From positions 827,680 to 875,998 of the forward strand of contig KZ627148.1 in assembly GCA_002917775.1 (NCBI GenBank): a DNA stretch of 48,319 nt, in the 5' to 3' direction. Each line of letters begins with the position of its first letter. Position 1 is the stretch's first letter. Below, piece after piece: positions 1 to 8,246 of this stretch. The translations under genes and the position numbers were made by a program. Source of the DNA: Glaciozyma antarctica PI12. Lineage: Eukaryota; Basidiomycota; Microbotryomycetes; Kriegeriales; Camptobasidiaceae. The notes beneath the pieces are model-generated. The model was not told the DNA's origin. It did no database searches and was given only the letters and a program-made list of their open reading frames with translations.

Positions 1-207
1 TGCTGGAGTTACGGGGGCGGGGGCATTCGCTCGCTTGAGTAGTCGTGATGCTCCTGTTACTAGCAGAGTCGTTCCTACTGAGAGCAGGAAGACGAGAGTG
101 TACTTCTTGGACGAGTCGAGGTTGGAAGTGAACGGGTTCGACGACGTCGTCGCTGTTGACGTGGCTTCTGGTGCAGCTGGCTCGGGCGCCGTAGAAGCCT
201 GGAGCAT
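1..207 (-). CDS. Small single-pass membrane protein, N-terminal part (runs off the left edge)
   Basis: The minus strand is open from an ATG at 207 to the window edge (69 codons, no stop). The first ~34 residues are Ala/Thr/Ser/Pro-rich. They are followed by a Lys-Lys-Tyr and a hydrophobic stretch of about 19 residues (YTLVFLLSVGTTLLVTGAS, roughly residues 36-54), then a basic Arg-Leu-Leu-Lys-Arg end. That is the layout of a short membrane-anchored protein. Small fungal mitochondrial proteins such as AIM11 begin similarly, but the resemblance is only general and I do not assign a family. The start codon sits inside a 9-bp inverted repeat. Only about 136 bp separate it from the divergent F-box-like ORF at 344. 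The rest of the gene is outside the window. Confidence 0.45.
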   Translation of the reverse strand, partial: MLQASTAPEPAAPEATSTATTSSNPFTSNLDSSKKYTLVFLLSVGTTLLVTGASRLLKRANAPAPVTPA

Positions 208-343
208 AGCTTTGATAGGAGCTATGCTAGGAGGCGAGGCTCGAGATGGAGAGCGGCGTTCGTCTCCTGTGCCTCTTCTCTGCCAACACTTCCAGCTCCG
301 ACGCCAAATCCCAGACGACTCATCCCCTCACCAGCCTTAGCGA

Positions 344-1830
344 ATGTCTACCAACGCAGCTCACCGCCCTCCTGCGGCGAAGAAGAGTCGAAAAGTCGCG
401 TCGAACGCGCCCGCGAAGGATCAGCCCAAGACGACGGAGGCCGGTGGGGAGGACGGGACAAGAGCTGGGGAAGCGAAGGAGGAAAACCTGTTCCGTCCCT
501 TTACGACTGTGCCGCGCGAGATCTTTGGCGAGGTGAGCTCTGCGTGCGGCTGAGACGAGGAGGGGGAGCTAACGCGCCGCTCGAGATCTGCTCCTACGTT
601 TCCGCCGGCGACCTGCTCAGTCTCGCACGCGCGGATAAGCCTATCGAAGCCGCCTCGCCTCGCGCAGCGTGAAGCCGCTTTGGAGGCAAGCGCGTCGGAA
701 CGTCCTCCTGCCGACGCTGCACGCGGCGTCCTCAACGAGATGGCCTACGCGAGCTTGATCTACGATCGGTTCTGTGTGGTGATTCATGTTCCTGAACCCC
801 TCGCGCACTGTCACTGAAGCTCCACTCAAGGTCTGCTCGAAGGACGTCGAGCGAGTCGACTTCTACATTATTGCTAGGTGCTGCCCTTCCTGCGCTCTGA
901 AAAGGTGCGTCTTCCTGCGCGTTCCCAGCGTACCGTACTTGCTGACCTCTTGAAAAGCTTTGCGCCTGCTGATGGCGAAGCGTCGAAGCTCGTCACCTCG
1001 ACGGTTCGATTCTTCGGTGCGCGCACCCTCCATCTCGTCTCCTCTTCGTCGCTCATGCTTCCCCTTCTCAGCGGTCGCCGAAAAGGATGAGCCAAACTCC
1101 CAAAAGAGTGTGTCCAGTTCTCTCGCTCATTTTCGCGCAATAACCTCGGATTCAGACCCATCGCTAATGTTCTGGAGGGAGGACGTACAGCGAATGGCAG
1201 CCAAGTTCCGTCGATGGCAGCCTCCGGGTACTTCAAATCGATGCTCACGGGGGATAAGGCGGGCGTCGAGAAGCGGAAGAAGTACGTCAAGGACAAGAAG
1301 GAACAAGTTCGGCGCGCGAAGCTCGTTCGTCGTCTTTCTCCCACTTCTTTTGCGTCGGTTAACGGCGGCTCGGCTCGCAGGACGGCGTGATGCTTCACAA
1401 ATGGGCTGCTGATACGCTTCAAGCCAAGGAGGACAAGTACTACGAAGCTCTTGCCGATCGGAAAGACGAGTGCGTCGCTTCTTTGCTCTCGAGTCGACTT
1501 GAGCTGATGTTCGCTCTCTCCAGAGTCCTCGCTCGTATTGAAAGCTCTGGTTGGAACCCTCAAGAGTTCGTTCGTGCCTCTGGAGCTCTGGATCTGCTTG
1601 CTGACGTTGCTTCCAGCTTCTTTCTCGCTCGGACTGGTAAGTGCGGAAAGCAGTGACTGATTTTGGCTGCAGATTGAACATCTTGAGCACGATCATGGAA
1701 AGGGGGAAGAGGCTAGTACGGTCCCGGAAGTCCGCGTCGTGGAGGGCTGTGACTCTGAGTTATGGCGATACCGTGCAGGTCGCAACAGGCTCTTTAGTGG
1801 TCGGTATAAGCTAATTTTTATAAATCAAGA
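344..1830 (+). pseudogene. Decayed F-box-type gene (lineage-expanded family)
   Basis: From the ATG at 344 a basic, Ala/Lys-rich leader runs into an F-box-like segment: VPREIFGE, an intron with GTGAGC donor and a gctaac branch site, then ICSYVSAGDLLSLARADK (about 580-640). Further family-like pieces follow: KPLWRQARRNVLLP near 672, LNEMAYASLIYDRFC near 733-770, a Cys-rich RCCPSCALKR near 870-900, and a C-terminal helical region from about 1215 to 1740. The pieces are separated by plausible introns, for example 1324-1379, 1471-1524 and 1637-1672. They do not stay in one frame: at least two frame changes lie between 630 and 735. I read this as a decayed member of the F-box gene family common in red yeasts. 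Because intact-looking neighbours also carry single-base slips, assembly error could explain some of the breaks. F-box proteins normally bind Skp1 and recruit substrates to SCF ubiquitin ligases. Confidence 0.55.
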
Positions 1831-1908
1831 CGCTGCAGCGACTGCGCTGAACAGGAACAAAGAGAGTTTCCCGTCGCAGCCGAGCGAGCGAGCCTCTGAA
1901 AACTCCAA

Positions 1909-1928
1909 AGTAAGCAAATTTACTTACT
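1909..1928. promoter_or_regulatory. Imperfect AT-rich palindrome upstream of prolyl-tRNA synthetase
   Basis: AGTAAGCAAATTTACTTACT is a 20-bp inverted repeat with one mismatched pair. It lies about 170 bp upstream of the ProRS ATG, in an otherwise GC-rich genome. A TTTTATAAATC stretch occurs about 90 bp further upstream (near 1815). The position suggests a promoter or transcription-factor site, but no factor can be named from the sequence. Confidence 0.3.
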
Positions 1929-2096
1929 TCAAACTCGGCATTAACGATTTACTTAACTCGAGTTTTCGGCTTGACTCCCCTCCTGCGCTCGTCTCCTTCT
2001 TCCTTCTCAGCTCGCTGCCCGAGTCTTCTTCCCTCGACCATTCTCCGCCTGCGCCCCCTCCTCCGCCACTACTCAACCCGCCGTCAGATCCTCCCT

Positions 2097-5000
2097 ATGG
2101 ATCTCCCCTCTCTCACCACCCGCCTTTCCTCCCTCTCCCTCTCCCCCTCCACCTCCCCCACGCTCCACCCCTCCTAGCGACCTACTTCTTCACGCCCAAA
2201 TCCGGTTCCAAGCACCCTACTGCCCCTGAGGCGGACCTCAAGCTCGTCGTTGTCGCGATCGAGGAGAACAAGAATGTCGGAGCGGCAAAGGCCGTAGCGG
2301 CGAGTGTTGGGCTCAAGGATATGAGGGCTGTTAGTGCCAAGGACCTCGAGGCGATGTTGGGACGTAAGAGGGAGGAAGGTGAGTGGTGTGTGTCGTTGGT
2401 GGGAGGTGGGCGCGTTGCGAAGCGAGGAGGATGGAAGGGCAGGGCGGGGAGGACCAGGCTGTGCCCGCGCTTTCTTTCGACAGCGAGTCCTCGTGCGTGA
2501 GCTCGAGGGCGGGCTGCTCGATGAAGTGAGAGGGGATGCTTTGTCTCCTCTCTGTGCCTGGTGGACGAAGGGTGGCCTCGCGAGCTTGCCTGGCCTGGCT
2601 GAGCTGACGAGCTCTCGACGTCTCAGCACGAGGCGTTCCTGGGCCCCAGGCGAGCTTTCTCATGCTCGTTTTCCGGGGGTCGTATTACGGAGTGACTTCG
2701 CTACGAGCGTTGCGAAACAGCGGACTGCAGTATCGTCTCCCTCGCATCCGGCAGGGCGCCCGAGGAGCTCTCCTCGAGGTAGCTGCTGATTCAGAGTCGG
2801 AGAGTTGCCTGTAGTTCCCACCCTCACAGAATGTGGGTAGAGTCCCCTCAAAAGCCCCGACGAAGCTTTGGAGACGTCCCGCTCGAGGAGCTGGAAGAGA
2901 ACGAGCTCCTCAACACCGCATCTCTCCTCAGCCGAGCCTGGGCAGAGAGTGTTGCTGAAGAGATCTTGAGCATCTCTCCACGCTCTAGCTTTGTCGTGAT
3001 CGCCCGCGGAAGAGCCTCCGAACGACGCCGCAGCGACGACGGAGCTCTCGACCTTTCGGCGGGCAGCAGTTGAGCGGTGCTCAACTGCAGTTAGGCCGTG
3101 TCGGTCAAGAAGGTGTCGCCGCTAGCGCACCCTTTGGAACAAGGAGGGTACTTGGTGCGCAGGAGCTGGTAGCCGCACAAAGTGAGCTTCGACGCGCGTT
3201 TTGCGAAGAGGCAGCTCGCCAGGGTGGCGGTGTGTTGCCTTCTGTGAGGGTGTAGTAGGCGGTAGAGGATCTCCCCACGCTTCTCCGGCAGCCGGACATG
3301 AGCTTGGCTTGAGCTGCGTGCATGCCGATGAGACGGATGTGGTTACCTGCCTTTGCGCGCGCTGGCGGAAGTTTCGCGCGCCAGACGAGCGGCTCCCGTT
3401 TGAGGAACGCGTCGCCTTATTTTTTTGAGGCGAGGGGAGCTGTGATGCCGGACTGCGTGAGGTACTCAGCTCGAAATGAGAGCAAAGGACCTACGCCGTG
3501 CTCCAGCGACGTCCCTTCCCTCGCTACGCAGCAGCCTCAGCAGTCGCGACCTCGCACCCTGCCAAAGACCTCACGCCTCGCACCGCCACCGAACCCCACT
3601 AACGCTCTCTCCCCAGCCTCCCCCCCTCTCCCTCCCCACCTCTCTCGCTCCCTCCACCCTCCTCCTAACCTCCTCCACTCTCTCCGCCCAATCTCTCGCC
3701 CTTCCCTCCCCTCTCGACCCCTCCACTCTCCTCTCCCTCTCCTCCGCTGACTGGGCGAAGGTCGTCGAATCCCTCGTTGCTGAAGGTGCTGCTACGAAGG
3801 AGGTGGAGTTTGCGCTCAAGGGGGAGACCGCTGCGTGAGTTCGTTTTGTTTCGAGGTGGAGAGGAGAAAGCTGATGAGTGGGTTAGGCCGGTGGTGAAGA
3901 AGACCGACGCGAAGATCGCGGCGATCAAGGAGGCGAAGAAGGAGTTGGATGGCCAGTCGGGAGTCCAGTTGGGGATGACGGTGAAGAAGGAGCAGGCGGT
4001 GTTTGGGGAGTGGTACGCGCAGGTCCTTATCAAGGGAGAGATGCTCGATTATTACGATATCTCGGGGTGCTACATCCTCAAGCCTTGGTCTTACGGTATC
4101 TGGCAGGAGATCCAGAGTGCGTTCCTCTCACTTCCCTCCTCGTGCCTCGTGCCTCGAGCTCGACGCGCAGCCTGGTTCGACGTCGGAATGTTCGTAGATC
4201 TCTCCTTCCCTCCCACGTCCGCGCTGACTCCCTTCACTCGACAGCAAGGCTCTCGGAGTCTCAAACGCCTACTTCCCCATGCCCATGTCCTCGAAAGTCC
4301 TCGAGCGCGAGAAGGACCACATCGAGGGCTTCGCCCCCGAGGTCGCTTGGGTTACCCGAGCGTGCGTTACTCCTTTCCTTCGCTCTTTCGCAAGCTGATG
4401 AGTGCGCAGTGGAAAGTCGGAGCTTGAGGAACCGATCGCTATTAGGCCTACTTCCGAGACGGTCATGTACCCGTACTACGCCAAGGTGAGCTGCTTTCGA
4501 GCGTGGAGAGACGTCGTGGAAGCTAATCACCTCGCGTTCGATAGTGGATTCGCTCGCACCGCGATCTTCCTCTCAAGCTCAACCAGTGGAACTCGGTCGT
4601 TCGCTGGGAGTTCAAGAATCCCCGTACGTCGTTCCTTCCGCTCGCCGACGACTTCGCTGACCGAGCTCGCTCAATAAAGAACCCTTCCTCCGCACTCGCG
4701 AGTTCCTCTGGCAAGAGGGCCACACGGCGTTCCTCACCAAGCCCGAAGCCGATATCGAGGTCCTCCAGATCCTCGAGCTCTACCGCCGCGTCTACGAGGA
4801 GCTCCTCGCTGTCCCCGTCATCCCGGGAGTCAAGTCGGAGAAGGAGAAGTTCGCCGGAGGTCTCTACACGACCACGGTCGAGGGGTTCATCCCTACGACT
4901 GGACGAGGAATCCAAGGCGGGACGTCTCACTGCCTCGGACAGAACTTTTCTAAGATGTTCAACATCGCCGTCGAGGATCCCAAGAACCCGGGAGGCGACA

Positions 5001-5932
5001 AGATCAACGTTTGGCAGAACTCGTGGGGACTCTCGACGCGCTCTATCGGAGTCATGGTCATGGTTCATTCGGACGACAAGGGACTCGTCCTTCCTCCTCG
5101 TGTCGCTCAGCTCCAGGTCGTCGTCGTTCCTACCGGTATCACGGCCAAGACGACCGAGGAGCTTCGGATCAAGCTCGAGGACGAGGCGGATCGCATCGCG
5201 AAGGACCTCGTCAAGCTCGGTATCAAGGCCAAGGCGGATCTGAGGGAGGGCTACACTCCTGGGTTCAAGTACAACGACTGGGAGCTCAAGGTTCGCCTCG
5301 CCTCTTTCGCCCTTCGCAAGCAGTTCGCTGACGTTCCTCACTTGTAGGGAGTTCCTATTCGCCTCGAACTCGGCCCCAAGGACCTCGAGAAGAGCGTCAC
5401 CATGTCCGTTCGCCGCGACACGGGCGTCAAGGAAGCTCTCCCCCTCGCCGATCTCGCCACTTCCATCCCCGCTCTCCTCGAGACGATCCACAACGACATG
5501 CTCGTCAAGGCGCGTACCGAGATGGACGCTCATATCAAGGTCATCACCGAGTGGAAGGAGTTCGTCCCTAACCTCAACCGGAACAACATTTGCGTTATCC
5601 CCTGGTGCGAGATCGAGGCGTGCGAGGAGGAGATCAAGGAGCGTAGTGCCAAGGAGTGAGTCCTCCTCCTCTCTCGGATTCGCTGTCGCTGATGAATCGC
5701 GCAGGAGCGTCGAGGGCCTCGAGGATGAGAAGGCTCCTTCGGCTGGAGCCAAGTCGCTCTGCATCCCTCACGATCAGTCCAAGTACCCCACCATCATCGC
5801 TGGCAAGACGTGCTGCCCCAACTGCGGCAAGCCTTCCAAGCGCTGGACTCTGTTCGGCCGAAGCTGTGAGTCGCGATCGTCTCTCTCGAATCGGACGTGC
5901 GCTGATGGTGAGTTTTGGGGGACGCAGACTAA
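2097..5932 (+). CDS. Prolyl-tRNA synthetase, eukaryotic/archaeal type, with N-terminal YbaK-like editing domain
   Basis: This class II synthetase charges tRNA-Pro. The start chosen is the ATG at 2097 (MDLPSLTT...). The N-terminal half is a YbaK/ProX-like editing domain: [13 protein letters not shown], then [20 protein letters not shown] to about 2378, continued after a long intron at about 3617-3834. The catalytic core follows: [37 protein letters not shown], motif 2 [17 protein letters not shown], motif 3 [15 protein letters not shown], and the anticodon-binding region with [19 protein letters not shown]. The last residues, TLFGRSY, match the C-terminus of human EPRS. Introns seen: 3835-3886, 4117-4170, 4190-4244 (these two flank a 19-nt microexon), 4362-4409, 4486-4544, 4624-4679, 5291-5347, 5656-5704 and 5866-5927. 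The MDLPSL frame and the editing-domain frame disagree near 2174, and no acceptor of the long intron gives a clean phase. An assembly slip is the likeliest reason. The upstream in-frame extension resembles a mitochondrial presequence. Confidence 0.9.
2379..3616 (+). other. Long intron (about 1.2 kb) inside prolyl-tRNA synthetase
   Basis: The donor GTGAGT is at 2379. The likely acceptor CCCCAG ends at 3616, with a cactaac branch site just before it, although the 3' boundary is not certain. Typical introns here are 45-70 nt. The stretch has no long ORF with a recognisable domain. Short open pieces on the plus strand (about 2489-2630 and 2830-3070) are Leu/Glu-rich but match nothing I know. It splits the YbaK-like domain. 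It may hold degraded inserted DNA. Confidence 0.55.
4171..4189 (+). other. 19-nt microexon of prolyl-tRNA synthetase
   Basis: The sequence lies between a GCGCAG acceptor and a GTTCGT donor. Spliced to its neighbours it supplies T-WFDVGI, joining ...GIWQEIQ to [11 protein letters not shown] in frame. Human EPRS has FFDAEIKKLGVENCYFP at this place, so both phase and conservation support the exon. Leaving it out breaks the frame. Confidence 0.8.
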
Positions 5933-6095
5933 AAGATTTCTCGAGGGCGTTCAAGAGGGGGTTACGAATGATACAGGCTGTCGATTTAAGCATCTCGCGT
6001 GACTCTCGCTGGTCTCTCTGCTCGTCTCGCTCCGGCTGTACGAGCGATTTCGATTGCTGCGACGCCTCGCTCAACTTGACGCTCCCCGCAAGCAT
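5933..6095. other. Convergent intergenic gap
   Basis: These 163 bases separate the stop of prolyl-tRNA synthetase (plus) from the stop of the paraoxonase-like gene (minus). They must hold both 3' UTRs. I see no further feature. Confidence 0.5.
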
Positions 6096-7652
6096 CTACG
6101 GCAGCTCGCAAACCTTCACGTTCGTCGTCCACACCCCCGTCAGGAGAAGCTTGTTCCTAAACGGCGCGGCCGACGTCGCTCCCGATACCGTCTTTCCCAA
6201 ATCTGCAAACACTCGCTCGACCTTCCACTTTCCACCATAGAACCTGTTCCCACGTCAGCAAGGCGCAGCGCTAGAGGAAGCGAGAGAACGTGCCTCGCCT
6301 CGCTCGTCTCGTTCGAGACCTTCCAAATCTCGACGGGACTGACGGCGCCGGTCCTGTAGCCCTCAGGACTGGACGCAGTGATGAAAGCTAGGACTTTAGG
6401 GAACGTAGCAGCGAAGATCTCGCCCGTTGGCGCGACGTGGATGTTGTCGATCGGGCGGGGGACCTGAGAGAAGTTAGGCGGAGAGGTGAGGGAGTGAGGG
6501 GGGAGACGAACGGTGATTTCGTCGAGAAGGACGAGGGTGTGATCGCCTTGAGGTTCCCAGACGCGAATGTTGCCGGCGAGAGTGCTGGCGGAGTAGATCG
6601 TGTCGCCGGGTCCCTGCGAGCGAGGGAGGTTAGGCGATTCTCGAGGAGTTGGAGGTTGCTCGTACCTTGGCAATTCCTACGTAGCATGAGTCAGCGGCTG
6701 GCGGGAGAGTTCGAAAGGAGGAGCGAACCGTTGGGAAACATGACATCGGTCGCAGCGACGACGCAAACGGGCTCTTCGCCAGAAGCGTCGCAGTAAACGA
6801 GATCAGAGGGCTCAGCGTAGAAGACCTCCAGCTTGCGAGACTGTGACTTCGCATTAGCTCACCATCGCGAGATGAGAAGAACGAACGACTCACCCAGTGC
6901 GACTTGCGCTTGTGATCATTCGTAAAGTAGAACTGCCTCGGTCCGACCGCCGCAATGTTGTTAGGCGTCCGAATAAGCTCATGCTTGACCGTCTTAACCC
7001 AGTTAACCTCCTTCGCACCCAAGCGCGTCTCGAGGATCTCAATCACCGAGTCCGCTCCCGTCGTCGCAGAGTTCGCGCGATCAAGAGGAGGGCGATGCGA
7101 GTTGATGAAGACCGTCAAAGCGTCCTCCTCCCCAGGCCAGACTTCGATGGCGTGAACGTAGATCCCTCGAGCCTCGGTGGGGAGGTTGGTGATGGCGAGT
7201 TTCGAGTGCTGGTTCGTGTTGAGGTCCAGGAGGGCGAGGTAGTCGGTGCTCGGCACGACGATGGCCGAGGCGTCGAGGTGGAGAACAGCCGGGAGCCAGC
7301 TCTGGCGGGTTTTGCGGTCGGAGCAAGGGCTGCGAGCATTCAGCCGTCAGTTCCAGCGCGCCACGAGGAAGCAGAAGGGACGAACAGATAGGCGAGTCCC
7401 GAGGCTTCGTGAATCCACGCGTCCTCGCACGCTTCAAGACCTGCACGACACCAAGCTCCTGTTAAGCGTGCGTCCCAGGAAGCTAGAGTAGACGGACTCA
7501 CCCGGCACCGCGACGCAGTTGAGGTTGTTGAGCTCATCTGCCGCCGTGTACGAGCGCAGGACGCCTGCAAAGTCGAGTTTCGGGTAGAGGAACGACGTGA
7601 AGCCTCCTAGGAGGGGTAGTCCTACGATGGCGAGTGTGCTGAAGCTGGGCAT
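6096..7652 (-). CDS. Paraoxonase/arylesterase-like protein (PON family)
   Basis: The protein starts at the ATG at 7652 (MPSFSTLAIVGLPLLGG), a short hydrophobic signal-anchor like that of PON enzymes, then AADELNNLNCVAVPG. Exons of the six-bladed beta-propeller follow: EACEDAWIHEASGLAYL, DYLALLDLNTNQHSKLAI, ARGIYVHAIEVWPGEEDALTVFINSHRPP, SVIEILETRLGAKEVNWVKTV, and LIRTPNNIAAVGPRQFYFTNDH, the calcium-site/active-site region of paraoxonases. It then runs through IDNIHVAPTGEIFAATFPK to KVCELP and stops at 6096. Small introns interrupt it, for example near 6242-6325 and 6870-6895. PON family members are calcium-dependent lactonases/arylesterases, usually secreted or membrane-anchored. The substrate of the fungal members is unknown. 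No frame problem was noticed. Confidence 0.8.
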
Positions 7653-8246
7653 CGCGTAAGATGCGTAGGCGGAACTGGGAGTGGAGCGTCAGCTGACGGC
7701 GTTCGCAGCAAGCGGCACAGCGGCTGGAGGGCTGGTACGCCACGCAGGAGAGCTCACGCAATTAAGGATGGGCCTAGTTGCGAGTGACTTGAAGGGGAGG
7801 TGGAGGAGGAGGAAGAAGGAGACCGGTTACTCCTCCGTCCTCGACTTTTGCGACGTGGGGACTTGCCGAGATCGCCGACGCAGCGAGCGAGCTACGGAGA
7901 GAGGCTAGGGGAAGCAGGCGAACCTCTCTGAACGACGTCGTGAAGCGGTGCGTACTAGCTACGTTGCAGCAGGCTCAGATCGAAGGCGATGCGCTCAGCG
8001 TCTTTCGAGAAGTGTCCATCATCTATTTCGAGAACTACAGACAAACGACGAGAGAGGGGAACATGCTTTGAGGAAGAGGGATAGGTAGAGGCTTGGGTAA
8101 ACTTGGACGGCGAAGGACGAAGGAGGGTGTTCAGGACCGTGGTGGGAGGGAGGATGCGATGCCGCGCGGAGAGAGGGGTATATGGTGAGTGGGATGGCGA
8201 AGAAAAGGGTGCGGAGGGGTATCGATATGGAGGAAGGGAGGTGGGG
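7653..8246. other. Intergenic region: paraoxonase-like promoter and RhoGEF 3' flank
   Basis: This is about 590 bases between two minus-strand genes. Purine-rich plus-strand stretches (CT-rich on the minus strand) fit a pyrimidine-rich promoter for the paraoxonase-like gene. I see no additional gene. Confidence 0.4.

Noticed and set aside
4523-5764. 413-codon minus-strand ORF over prolyl-tRNA synthetase
   Set aside because: It is antisense to highly conserved synthetase exons and encodes no recognisable domain. It results from the GC-rich codon usage.
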